A stretch of DNA of 64,000 nucleotides from Rhodospirillaceae bacterium (GTDB lineage Bacteria > Pseudomonadota > Alphaproteobacteria > UBA8366 > Aestuariispiraceae), in contig PAQY01000008.1 of NCBI GenBank assembly GCA_002709955.1, positions 30,472-94,471 of the forward strand. Reading direction: 5' to 3'. The translations under genes and the position numbers were made by a program. Below the pieces are notes generated by a model. That model had not been told where the DNA came from and did no database searches. It worked only from the letters and a program-made list of their open reading frames with translations. Shown piece after piece: positions 27,362 to 36,358 of this stretch. Every line of letters begins with the position of its first letter. Positions within the stretch are counted from its first letter, which is position 1.

Positions 27362-27972
27362 AGGGTCGCCTCGATATAGGGCCGTATGACATTCTGCACG
27401 CGGTCGATGGCAGCGAAATGCCAGAGGTCGTCAATTGTGGCGCGGCGGTTTCGGATACAGTCTCTCAGCGCTTCGATAGCGACATCGAGACCGATCTGGT
27501 TGCGGTATTTGAAGCAGTCTGCAACCGTCTTGGCCGGATTGGTGATGGGGACGTCTACCTGCTCGATTGTATGAAACGTCACACCGGCCGTCAGGGCTTC
27601 GCCGGTGGCGCGCATAATACGGAGGGATACAGGCGGGTTCTTCGGTGCCCATTTCTTGTGACCGATCAGCATCCAGACCTGATGCGGCAGTTGGGTCGTG
27701 AGTTCGTGGAATCTGAGCGCGGAGAGCAGGCAGATGGTGCCATGGGGCACTGTTCGGCTGGCTTCCGCAAGGCTATGAGACTCGGACCATTCCGCATCGG
27801 CAAGCTGATAGAGACCGCGCCCCATGCGCACCAGAAGCCCCTGATCCTGCAGTCGCCGCAGATAGGCACGGGGAACGCCCCCTGCATCGAAATCGCGGGC
27901 GCGCGCGATGCCGCGTTCCCTGGCGATTGTCAGCGCGCGATCCTTCAGCGTTCCTTGGGTCGGTTCAGTCAT
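27358..27972 (-). CDS. AbiEi-type antitoxin (wHTH)
   Basis: GVPRAYLRRLQDQGLLVRMGRGLYQL; ITNPAKTVADCFKYRNQIGLDVAIEALRD; overlaps toxin start. Confidence 0.85.
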   Translation of the reverse strand: MTEPTQGTLKDRALTIARERGIARARDFDAGGVPRAYLRRLQDQGLLVRMGRGLYQLADAEWSESHSLAEASRTVPHGTICLLSALRFHELTTQLPHQVWMLIGHKKWAPKNPPVSLRIMRATGEALTAGVTFHTIEQVDVPITNPAKTVADCFKYRNQIGLDVAIEALRDCIRNRRATIDDLWHFAAIDRVQNVIRPYIEATL

Positions 27973-28132
27973 GTTCCTTAAACTCGGCAATAGAATGTAA
28001 GTGCCAAGCTTTAGTATCATCATCTGCGATCCTCCGCAACAGGAGCCGGGCACCACAATGACAAGTATGGTGGTCATATGTGATACTTTCCAACGTCTGG
28101 TCGGCAGCCATTGGGAAAGGACACGTCCATCC

Positions 28133-29023
28133 TCAATACAGAACAACCTGGCAAATCGACAGACTTTTACCATTCGTTGCCTGGATCGTTCGCACGATAC
28201 TGAGGCAGGGGAACGGGGTAGGGCCATGATTGGCGTATTTGCCCCTGTAGGCCAGTTCTATCCGATAAAGACTATCCAGACGCTCTGGAGCGACCGCCAG
28301 AAGGTTCGTCAGGATTCGGGCATTGGCGCTGGTCGCGGCACGCACAAGGTCGAGCCCCGGCCGCTGTAGCGCCGCCACCGTTTGCAGCAGATCGCGGCCT
28401 TCCCGGGTGCCCAAATACTCGATTGTCGTCTTGTCCAGGTCGGCGCGCTGTTCCGGTGTCAGTGAAAGCAGCCAGCGTAACAGTGTTGGTGCGTTCCCAA
28501 CTGCCGTGACGGCGTCGTTGATCAGGACAAGAACCGGACCGATCTTGGATTCAGGTAGGTTGGCGATATGACGAACAAATATCTGGATGGCACCATCCTT
28601 GCCGATCAGAGCCTCGTCCTTGAGGCCTGTCCATTCCGGCAGATAGTGGCGCCATTGCGTGCCCTCGACCGGTCGATCCAGATTCATCGTCAATGCCATG
28701 GCCTCGTTGGAGAGACCCAGCCGGGCCTCCAGTTCCGGTTCTGACAGATCGAAGCGATCCAACCCAATGGCCTGCAATCGTTTGAGAATCTGTCGTTCGC
28801 TTCCGCTCATCGCACGGAGATTGTCCAGATGATCGGAAGGAGGATGTAAACTCCATATGACCGCGCCGAGCGAGCAGGCGCCCAGTACAAAGCTCCCGAC
28901 AAGGAGACCCAACAGCCGTCGTGATTTTGTCCGGACACGCGTGACGAACTCCTGCTGGGCTTCTGACGCTGCCATCCGCAGCGGAACGGGCATTTGACTA
29001 TTCATCACCGCCTCCCTGCTCAA
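28133..29023 (-). CDS. Hypothetical single-TM protein of the mobile module
   Basis: Long ORF overlapping the upstream ParA-like ORF; TM LLGLLVGSFVLGACSLGAVIWSL. Confidence 0.6.
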   Translation of the reverse strand: MSREAVMNSQMPVPLRMAASEAQQEFVTRVRTKSRRLLGLLVGSFVLGACSLGAVIWSLHPPSDHLDNLRAMSGSERQILKRLQAIGLDRFDLSEPELEARLGLSNEAMALTMNLDRPVEGTQWRHYLPEWTGLKDEALIGKDGAIQIFVRHIANLPESKIGPVLVLINDAVTAVGNAPTLLRWLLSLTPEQRADLDKTTIEYLGTREGRDLLQTVAALQRPGLDLVRAATSANARILTNLLAVAPERLDSLYRIELAYRGKYANHGPTPFPCLSIVRTIQATNGKSLSICQVVLY

Positions 29024-29894
29024 GGGGGATCAATCCGGCAACACGGAAGCTTTCGATGGCGTGCGAGATCCATTGCAGCAGATCCGCCCGCGCCCCGCTG
29101 GCCGCGAACATGTCGAGATGAAACTCCTGCGCCACATCCTGAGTGGTCATTGGGATGATGGAGCGCAGGGGTGTGTAATTGCGTTCCAGAGAGGGCCATA
29201 TCTCGCTGCGGCACTGTGGCAGGCGGACGATCTTCAGACCTGCATTGTGCTTCATTGCGCTCAGTCGCTCGAAATCACCACTGCTGCCATATCGCTCGAA
29301 ACCGCCGCTGGCTTCGTTCAGGACAAGAATACGGGCTGCAATCGGAAGGAAGGCATCCTCGCGGATGGAACGCTCCAGGACGGCAAGCGCATCCTCGATA
29401 GCCTGTGCCTGTGCACGCACCGGGACGACCAGGACAATCTGTGGCGCCTTTGCACTGCGCAGCACTTCCCCGGCATTGCGGGCATGGGCCCAGTTCCAGA
29501 CTGTATCCACCAGGTTCGCACCGATATCGACGAGTGCATTGCCCGAGGCCAGAATGCTGCCGAGTTGGTCCCAGTGGGAAACAACTTTCGACGAATCCGA
29601 CCGTACCGCATCGAATTCAGCGCCGATGCCGAGTTCCAGGACAGAACCGCGGTGGATCTTGCCAAGTTTTGATACCGCGTCGGCGGTCGACGAATCTGCG
29701 GAGGCAAGAAATTTGGAAATTCCCACCTCTTCGAAGGCGAGAGCAATCAACTGAGTGATAAGGGTCTTCCCCTGACCCCCGGTCCTGTTGCAGACAATCA
29801 CAGAACAGGATTTAGGATCAATCTTCTCACCCCATTGTGGTGAGGTAAGGGTCCGGTACAGTCTTTTCGATGAGGATGTGTCGTGCGTATTCAT
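28998..29894 (-). CDS. ParA/MinD-like ATPase
   Basis: Deviant Walker A NRTGGQGKTLITQLIALAF. Confidence 0.7.
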   Translation of the reverse strand: MNTHDTSSSKRLYRTLTSPQWGEKIDPKSCSVIVCNRTGGQGKTLITQLIALAFEEVGISKFLASADSSTADAVSKLGKIHRGSVLELGIGAEFDAVRSDSSKVVSHWDQLGSILASGNALVDIGANLVDTVWNWAHARNAGEVLRSAKAPQIVLVVPVRAQAQAIEDALAVLERSIREDAFLPIAARILVLNEASGGFERYGSSGDFERLSAMKHNAGLKIVRLPQCRSEIWPSLERNYTPLRSIIPMTTQDVAQEFHLDMFAASGARADLLQWISHAIESFRVAGLIPLEQGGGDE

Positions 29895-29912
29895 GGGGGG
29901 TTCCTTTATATA

Positions 29913-30317
29913 TCAGGTATCGAGGAGATCGGAGAGGCCGCGTATCGGTTTTTGTTGCGGACTATCCCGGCTCCTTGGCCGCATGTTCTGGATCAAGGGT
30001 TTCGACGGTAACGGTCCGGTAACAAGGTTATCTGCGCTAGGTTGGCTAGCTACTTTGTTTAGTCGCGTTCGGGTCCGTGACAGGAGCGATCGCAACTGGC
30101 TGCCCGTCACTGGTCTACCGGTTTTCCATCGCAGGCCTTCGCCCGAAAGCAGTTCCGCGACATTCGACCAGGTGCCCAGTTCCGCATGGAGTGTCAGGAG
30201 CAGATCGCGGTTCAACCGCACGAACGGCCCCACACCCTGACGCAGACTTTGTTCCCGCTTTTGGTTGGCAAGCTCTTCCGCTGCTCGCTTCAATCGGATT
30301 TCGAAGGGCTCTTTCAT
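29913..30317 (-). CDS. Hypothetical protein of the mobile module
   Basis: ORF MKEPFEIRLKRAAEELANQKREQSLRQGVGPFVRLNRDLLLTLHAELGTWSNVAELL. Confidence 0.5.
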   Translation of the reverse strand: MKEPFEIRLKRAAEELANQKREQSLRQGVGPFVRLNRDLLLTLHAELGTWSNVAELLSGEGLRWKTGRPVTGSQLRSLLSRTRTRLNKVASQPSADNLVTGPLPSKPLIQNMRPRSRDSPQQKPIRGLSDLLDT

Positions 30318-30486
30318 GGCAGCGCCCCGGAATTCGCTGCGCAGATCGATGTGCCAGTTGCTGCGGTTTTCGCTGTGGCTCGCGCTGTACATAATGATGC
30401 GGTTGCCGCTGCGATAAGGTCCCCTGATTTGTGAGAGGGACTTACACCGTATCGCACTACATTTTTGGCCCGGGGCATCATTCACC

Positions 30487-31128
30487 TCACATCTCGAAAT
30501 CATCGCGCACGCGCCGACGCTTTTTGCGGGGTGGTGTTACTGGGCGAGGGGGTTCGAAGGGGACAACGGGCGGCGGAGGCGCCTCACTCTTGACCTCTTC
30601 CTTTTTGACCTCATTGTCCGAGGCGACTTCAATCTCCATCTCGAACGGACAGGCTTCGTTAAGCCGCTCCCGAATGCGGTGCATGGAAACGCTTCGCCCT
30701 GTTTCAGGAGAGGGAAGGGCGATAACGGCATGGAGATGGACCGATGGGGTACTTGCTGCAGCCGGAATGTTTGGTTGATGGAAGGCCAGAAGGGTCACTC
30801 TATCCGTTACGCCAAGCGCATCCGTCGCAGCGAAGAACGACTGAATCAGGGTATCCTTTGTATCTTCCAGATACCGGCCTTCCTCCGCTCGGGAGGGAGA
30901 GAAGGTGAGGTGCAGGACCGTGTGCTTCAGGTCGTCGCGAGTCTTCGATATTTCCGATACGATCTGCATGGCCTCAGAGGCTTTCATGGGCCCCAGTACC
31001 GATAATCCACTGTTCAGCAGATAGATGTCCGTGACTTTGGTATCGTCCTGATCGTCATGGGCTCCTGTACGGAGCACATAGCGCAATACATTGGCGGCGG
31101 TCCGCCCGCGTGTTTCACGGGTGATCAT
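30487..31128 (-). CDS. Small relaxase-like protein
   Basis: ITRETRGRTAANVLRYVLR, VLHLTFSPSR, SVHLHAVIAL; Pro/Lys-rich tail. Confidence 0.5.
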   Translation of the reverse strand: MITRETRGRTAANVLRYVLRTGAHDDQDDTKVTDIYLLNSGLSVLGPMKASEAMQIVSEISKTRDDLKHTVLHLTFSPSRAEEGRYLEDTKDTLIQSFFAATDALGVTDRVTLLAFHQPNIPAAASTPSVHLHAVIALPSPETGRSVSMHRIRERLNEACPFEMEIEVASDNEVKKEEVKSEAPPPPVVPFEPPRPVTPPRKKRRRVRDDFEM

Positions 31129-31558
31129 GATTGTTGATCCTTTCTATGATGGTCGCGACAAGGCGCGGGTGTGGGGTGTTCGGTGGTGGCAGCACATGGG
31201 GATCCAGCACGGAAGCGATTGACCCACCGCCCGTTCGTGCACGGTTATGACGTTTGATGAGTGTGGCCGCGTGGATCAGTAGCGTTCGGGCAAGCTCGCT
31301 GTTCTCTTCGTCGGCTTTGCCAGATACGACAAGAGAGTGAGCCGCCCGAGTAAGGACAATAGTATCGGCCATTGAATGGTGCCTGGCATTCTGCCGTGAC
31401 TGCAATTTCCCAGATGAGCGGCGTTGCTTTGAGCTGCTTTGGCCCAAAAGCATCCATTCTATAACTTCTGTGCGGGAGCAGCCTTGCTCAATACAAAGCA
31501 ATTCCAGCGCAGCTAGTGCGTCCGAGGACAGCCGAAAACTTGTTGGATTGCGGGCCAT
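31115..31558 (-). CDS. Ribbon-helix-helix-type accessory protein (MobC-like)
   Basis: FRLSSDALAALELLCIEQGCSRTEVIEWML; overlaps the relaxase-like ORF start. Confidence 0.5.
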   Translation of the reverse strand: MARNPTSFRLSSDALAALELLCIEQGCSRTEVIEWMLLGQSSSKQRRSSGKLQSRQNARHHSMADTIVLTRAAHSLVVSGKADEENSELARTLLIHAATLIKRHNRARTGGGSIASVLDPHVLPPPNTPHPRLVATIIERINNHDHP

Positions 31559-31562
31559 GCCG

Positions 31563-31772
31563 CTAGCCCGCCGTGGATGTACGTCTTTGCTTTTCGAGCC
31601 ATTCAAGCAAGTCGTTGGCGGAGTAGCGAATGGCTCGGCCACCTACTCGAATAAAAGGAGGGCCATCACTTCTGGTAACGCGCCAATTGGCGAGAGTTGA
31701 TTTTGATATTCCAATTATCTTGGACACTTCAGAAGGCGTATATAAAACACCCATTTGAACATTCTCATTCAT
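31563..31772 (-). CDS. AlpA/excisionase-like helix-turn-helix protein
   Basis: LYTPSEVSKIIGISKSTLANWRVTRSDGPPFIRVGGRAIRYSANDLLEWLEKQ. Confidence 0.85.
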   Translation of the reverse strand: MNENVQMGVLYTPSEVSKIIGISKSTLANWRVTRSDGPPFIRVGGRAIRYSANDLLEWLEKQRRTSTAG

Positions 31773-32119
31773 AGCGGAAGTCCCTTCTGTTGAGAGACTT
31801 TACGCAATATCAAATGCTAACAATCAAAACTACCGAATAATTCAATATAAAATTAGAATTATTCGCAAAATATCAAATATAAAATTAGAATTATACGACA
31901 AAATTGAATTTTATTGATATGAAATTAAAAATTTTTCTTTGGTAAAGGTGTGAATACAACAATATATACTGACAGTTAACCTAGGCCATACCTAAGTCAG
32001 GGAATGGAGGCGAATAGTACTTTACTTGATGGGTGAGAGTGGACTACCGATTTCGAACTGCTTTGTGAAACTTTGGTCGTTAGGCCGCCACGCGAGTGGC
32101 CGATACAGCGATCCAGGTT

Positions 32120-32426
32120 ACTTTTTTGAGTTGGCGGCATGTTGATGGATGCGCACTGAGGTGCTGTCGGTCATCTGGATATCGCCGTCATAACCTGCGG
32201 GCAATCCGATGCTGAAGCCACCGCTCGTGCGAACGCCAAAAGCCCTCGATCCGCGCCAGCATCGACCATGTTTTTGCACACCAGAAGAACCGCTATAGCT
32301 TGTTCATTCGAACCATCAAGATCAAGCGGGCCGACGTGATACTGACCTCGGCAAATCTCACCTACAATATGGATCGACTGATCTTCCATGAATGCCGACG
32401 AATTGCAGGATCAGTCTGCCCCTGAT
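32120..32426. mobile_element. IS5 family transposase remnants in opposite orientations
   Basis: minus 32120-32190 DGDIQMTDSTSVRIHQHAANSK; plus 32258-32426 SIDHVFAHQKNRYSLFIRTIKIKRADVILTSANLTYNMDRLIFHE. Confidence 0.75.
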
Positions 32427-32601
32427 CGCAGATCCTAACCCGACCGACACCAAAACCTAAGCGTTGGAACTCAAAAACTGATACTTCAAGCCGTCAGGCT
32501 GAAGATCGCATGATCCATTTAGCAAAATTGTTGGGTTAATGCGGATGTCCAGCTTGGAGCAGTAGGAGTAATTTGAATTACAGCTTTTCATACATAAACC
32601 C

Positions 32602-33594
32602 TCATTTTCCATCTTTAGGTAAAGCTTTTTCTTCGAGCATTTTTTTTGCCGTTTCAACATGCGATCGGATGGCAGAAGAACTAAATCCTTTATAGTATGT
32701 GTTAAAAAGAATTATAGTATAGTGATTTATGCACTTCTCAATCTCACCATTTTCTTTTAATTTTTCCATTACTTTCATTAATGCTGTTTTATTTCTAATA
32801 TGGTCAACAGCATTGTTCTTTTCGCCTTTATTTACACGTATTGCGCCGTTCTGTGAGAGCATGTCTAGAATTCTACGCTCTTCTGTGGTTAAATTTACAC
32901 CTGAGAATGGATAATCTAATTTACTCGTATTCTCCGTCTCTTGCTCTTTGTTTTGGGATGCAATGGTATCGTGTTTTGTATCGACCCTATCAGAGTTTTC
33001 GATTTGATTGACCGCCTCTGCATTACGGGCATTTACTGTAGATTCGGAATGGCGTTCACCAGTACGCTTGTAAATACAAATCCAAGAATATAGCGCAGTT
33101 TCTAAGGCGAGATCATCACATCTTATTTCAATTGTTCGTAATGAAGTCGCGGATTTGTCCGTTAATATTACCATCGTGGGAATACCAAAATTCTTCTTAG
33201 TTTTTAGTATCCTAATTTTATTTCGTTCATGCTTATGTAACCAACCATTTACTATTAGGTAAACAATCTGTTTATTTTTTGATAAACTCTCCAAGGCAAT
33301 ACCATTGCCATTTTGATCAACGGTCCATTTTTCTCTAGAAATACCAGATTTACGAATGCTCCACTGGAAGAGAAAGTGCCTGCTCATAAAATACACAGAA
33401 GAAAGAGATCCTATTGCAAACAAAAGTGGAAAAAATGCTAAAGCTACCATTGCATTGTGCGGAGCAAGGAAATTACTTGAGTATATTGCGAATACTATCG
33501 GTGTTGCGGCCAGGACAATAGCCGAGTTAAGAAGTGGTGTCTTCTCGAACGTATTTGGAAAGTAGAACTCAAAATTTTGTGGGACGCGAAACAT
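32602..33594 (-). CDS. AT-rich orphan membrane protein
   Basis: 330-aa ORF with two N-terminal TM segments; no recognised family. Confidence 0.65.
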   Translation of the reverse strand: MFRVPQNFEFYFPNTFEKTPLLNSAIVLAATPIVFAIYSSNFLAPHNAMVALAFFPLLFAIGSLSSVYFMSRHFLFQWSIRKSGISREKWTVDQNGNGIALESLSKNKQIVYLIVNGWLHKHERNKIRILKTKKNFGIPTMVILTDKSATSLRTIEIRCDDLALETALYSWICIYKRTGERHSESTVNARNAEAVNQIENSDRVDTKHDTIASQNKEQETENTSKLDYPFSGVNLTTEERRILDMLSQNGAIRVNKGEKNNAVDHIRNKTALMKVMEKLKENGEIEKCINHYTIILFNTYYKGFSSSAIRSHVETAKKMLEEKALPKDGK

Positions 33595-33759
33595 CGAAAT
33601 CCTCCTAATGATCAGGTTCCAATCTGATAATAAAAAATCGTAGAAATGATTCTTTCAAAATGTGAAGAGCATAAAATATGCAAATCCTGATTGAATGTGG
33701 ATTGTGTCGACGTCTATGGATGTTTGAATTTTTTGGTTTGGCACACATGGTCCTCAAGG

Positions 33760-33816
33760 ATGAGTTTGAAGTCCGCTTGTTCTCTCAGGATGCAGGGAGA
33801 TGGATAGAGATACTTT
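33760..33816 (-). repeat. 57-bp perfect inverted repeat, left copy
   Basis: Reverse complement is AAAGTATCTCTATCCATCTCCCTGCATCCTGAGAGAACAAGCGGACTTCAAACTCAT. Confidence 0.95.
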
Positions 33817-33885
33817 GAGATGGCAACGCCCTGCACCCGGTTGATTGGTTGTGTTACATTGAGTTGCACTGCGCATGACCTCGAG

Positions 33886-33903
33886 TGCTTACCCTTGCTT
33901 ACC
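33886..33903 (-). repeat. GGTAAGCA pair (10-bp period)
   Basis: tgcttacccttgcttacc. Confidence 0.75.
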
Positions 33904-33915
33904 TAATTTTGAGAT

Positions 33916-34110
33916 TCAATCGGCGGGTGGCTTCTTGCTCACAAAGGACTCTGTTGTAACCATTTCTGTTTCGCCGTCTTTCTTGGTTAGCATGAAGCCA
34001 CCGGTAAATTGGCCGCTGGCACTGCGGTAATGCCCTAAAGCCACGATGTTTTTGTGAGGGTTAGTTTCTTCTGGCTTGTCGTCCTTAGTCTGATCATCAT
34101 CACCGTCCAT
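33916..34110 (-). CDS. Small hypothetical protein beside the integrase
   Basis: MDGDDDQTKDDKPEETNPHKNIVALGHYRSASGQFTGGFMLTKKDGETEMVTTESFVSKKPPAD. Confidence 0.5.
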   Translation of the reverse strand: MDGDDDQTKDDKPEETNPHKNIVALGHYRSASGQFTGGFMLTKKDGETEMVTTESFVSKKPPAD

Positions 34111-34286
34111 GGAACATCTCCTGTTTTTGGCTAAGGGTTGATCCGAAAAACTGGTGGCTGTCTGAGAGTTGAAGCTGCCTTTGGCACTTCGACATGCAAT
34201 CCTGCCTTCAGCCAACCTGTAAACTACCACAGATTACAGGATTTTACCGTGTCATCGCTATATAATTGCCTCCAACAGCTTGATCA

Positions 34287-35492
34287 TCAAAGCACCGCTT
34301 TGGGACGCATAATGTCTCCGACCAATACCCCCACCTTGTCAGATGCATCCCGAAGCGGATCTTGAGATAGATGGGCATATGTAGACGTGGCCGACATGGA
34401 CCGATGGCCCAGCAATCCGCCAATAACAGGAAGCGATGCTCCAGTTGTTACGCCGAAGCTTGCAAAAGAATGGCGCAGGTCATGTATACGAACATCGTCC
34501 AAGCCAGCTCTTTTCCGAATCCTGCGCCATGGCTTTTGCAAATTGACCAGGGGTGCATTTTTTCTGAGCCCTGTGATCACATAGGGGTTTTCTGGGTCAC
34601 GGGGTATCTCCTTTAGAATATCGAGCGCAATCGCATTGAGAGGAAGTGCCTTTATGCCGCTAACATCTGTTTTGTGTTCGCGCAGGATAAGCAAACGTCG
34701 ATCCCAATCGATATCACTCCAGCACATGTTTATGATTTCACCGGATCGTGCGCCGGTTACGATTAACAGGCGGATCGCCCCTGCAACATGCGGTGAGATA
34801 AGACGTTCATTCTCGCTGTCATCAATTGCTTTCGCCAGCCTGGCAAGCTCTTCCCGGGAGAGGAACCGCTGGCGCTTCTTTTCTCTGAATGGGCGGATGG
34901 ATACTGCTGGATTGCCACCCTTTTCCAACAAGCCCCACAACTCGGCATGTCCCAGCATGGCCTTTAGAAGTCCAAGGACCCGGTTTGCGTTGTAGGGCGT
35001 ACCTATTAAGGATTGGTGTAGATGACCAATATCAGCACTGGTCAGTTCGGAAAGTAGAAACCGTCCCATTTTTGGCAATATGAACTTATTCAGCAGCCAG
35101 TTGTGCGCTTCGATGGTTGACGGCTTGCAGCGTCCCTCACAGTGCTCTTGCATGTACCGGGCTGCCAGATCTGCGACTGAGTTCTCGTTTCGCTTGCGCA
35201 GGCGATCTGCTCGAGGGTCTCTACCCCGGCTCGATGCGCTGAGAAGGGTTCGGGCTTCGGTCCTGGCTTCCTCCAGTGTCATTATGCCAAAGCGGCCAAT
35301 CGTATGGCGGCGTGATTTGTTGTATTCATTGCGGTACTGGATCATGAAACTCACCGTGCCCGACGGTTTAACCCGAATGCCAAAGCCTGGCATCGTGGTG
35401 TCCCATGCAACGATCTCCTGACCTTGTATGCGGGCCGCTTCACGTGTCTTATCGATCGTGGCCTTGGCGAGCTTTGACATTACTCCCTCCAT
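34287..35492 (-). CDS. int: Tyrosine-type site-specific integrase
   Basis: LLIVTGARSGEIINMCWSDID, IHDLRHSFASFGVTTGASLPVIGGLLGHRSMSATSTYAHLS (R..HxxR..H..Y). Confidence 0.95.
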   Translation of the reverse strand: MEGVMSKLAKATIDKTREAARIQGQEIVAWDTTMPGFGIRVKPSGTVSFMIQYRNEYNKSRRHTIGRFGIMTLEEARTEARTLLSASSRGRDPRADRLRKRNENSVADLAARYMQEHCEGRCKPSTIEAHNWLLNKFILPKMGRFLLSELTSADIGHLHQSLIGTPYNANRVLGLLKAMLGHAELWGLLEKGGNPAVSIRPFREKKRQRFLSREELARLAKAIDDSENERLISPHVAGAIRLLIVTGARSGEIINMCWSDIDWDRRLLILREHKTDVSGIKALPLNAIALDILKEIPRDPENPYVITGLRKNAPLVNLQKPWRRIRKRAGLDDVRIHDLRHSFASFGVTTGASLPVIGGLLGHRSMSATSTYAHLSQDPLRDASDKVGVLVGDIMRPKAVL

Positions 35493-35494
35493 TG

Positions 35495-35513
35495 GGTAAG
35501 CAATAGGTAAGCA
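35495..35513 (+). repeat. GGTAAGCA pair (11-bp period) just upstream of int
   Basis: ggtaagcaataggtaagca. Confidence 0.75.
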
Positions 35514-35591
35514 AGATATCTGTATCTTGAGCCATCATGGTGTGACATGGTCAATCATCGAGTCAATAAAAAAGATAATGATATCAATAAG

Positions 35592-35648
35592 AAAGTATCT
35601 CTATCCATCTCCCTGCATCCTGAGAGAACAAGCGGACTTCAAACTCAT
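35592..35648 (+). repeat. 57-bp perfect inverted repeat, right copy (att-proximal)
   Basis: AAAGTATCTCTATCCATCTCCCTGCATCCTGAGAGAACAAGCGGACTTCAAACTCAT. Confidence 0.95.
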
Positions 35649-35688
35649 AACCTGAAGGTCGTAGGTTCAAATCCTACCCCCGCAACCA
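35644..35688 (+). other. 3' portion of an initiator tRNA(fMet)-like gene, anticodon loop to CCA; probable attachment site
   Basis: CTCATAACCTGAAGGTCGTAGGTTCAAATCCTACCCCCGCAACCA; CAT anticodon, T-arm GTAGG-TTCAAAT-CCTAC; no matching 5' half upstream. Confidence 0.8.
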
Positions 35689-35702
35689 GCTTCACTTGCG
35701 AT

Positions 35703-35734
35703 AGCCTCTCGGGCGATAATCCCGAGGGGCTTTT
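35703..35734 (+). terminator. Rho-independent terminator after the tRNA end
   Basis: agcctctcggg-cgataat-cccgaggggcttttgcttttt. Confidence 0.75.
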
Positions 35735-35764
35735 GCTTTTTGCCCATAGGGACAGAATGCCAGC

Positions 35765-35890
35765 CAGGTCTCCTTTAAGCTCTATCTTAAGGTCCCCCTC
35801 TTCGGGTATAAGGGTGATCTCATCGACCAGGCTGCGAATGACGTCAAAGGCTTCTGATTTAGTGGGATCTGATTGAAGTGCGGTATGAAG
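35765..35890 (-). pseudogene. C-terminal remnant of a serine recombinase
   Basis: LHTALQSDPTKSEAFDVIRSLVDEITLIPEEGDLKIELKGDLAGILSL. Confidence 0.6.
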
Positions 35891-35908
35891 CTCTTCTGGG
35901 AGGCAATG

Positions 35909-36358
35909 ATGGCGAAGAAACCGAACGGCAAGTCTGGCAAGTCCGGCGCGAAACGCGTCGCGGCGAAGACGACGCCCGGTAATTCCACAACCGGAACGGG
36001 GCCGCAATCGGGTGCTCCTTTTGCCGACCCGGTCGCCGCCCAGTCGGCGCAACAGGTCGGCCAATTGCCGCAGGAGTTGCGGAAGTGGCAGGAACAGGCG
36101 GAGCGCGGCCACCAACCGGTGACGTCAGAGACCGCGGGCAAGCCGACCGTGTCGCAAATGCTGGGCGAGATCACCTGGCTCCTGTCCATGAGCCCGGCGA
36201 CCCGCCTGTGGGTCGTCGACCTGATCGACCTCACCGGTAACAGCCAGCAGAACATCGTCGCCGAATTGAAGGCCACCGTCTTCAAGGGCCAGACTTTCAA
36301 ATACCACCGCATGGAACCCGACGGGCGCCGAGTGACGGTGACGGAGCAGGTGGGATGA
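35909..36358 (+). CDS. Hypothetical protein
   Basis: MAKKPNGKSGKSGAKRVAAKTTPGN... PTVSQMLGEITWLLSMSPATRLWVVDLIDLTG. Confidence 0.5.
   Translation: MAKKPNGKSGKSGAKRVAAKTTPGNSTTGTGPQSGAPFADPVAAQSAQQVGQLPQELRKWQEQAERGHQPVTSETAGKPTVSQMLGEITWLLSMSPATRLWVVDLIDLTGNSQQNIVAELKATVFKGQTFKYHRMEPDGRRVTVTEQVG

Noticed and set aside
35645-36115. ORF ending AGVGFEPTTFRL as a protein gene
   Set aside because: That C-terminus is the antisense translation of the tRNA 3' half and its terminator; only the 35765-35890 part looks recombinase-derived
35909-36358. RTX toxin-activating acyltransferase
   Set aside because: Only a short stretch (TVSQMLGEITWLLSMSP) is reminiscent; the rest does not match, so left as hypothetical
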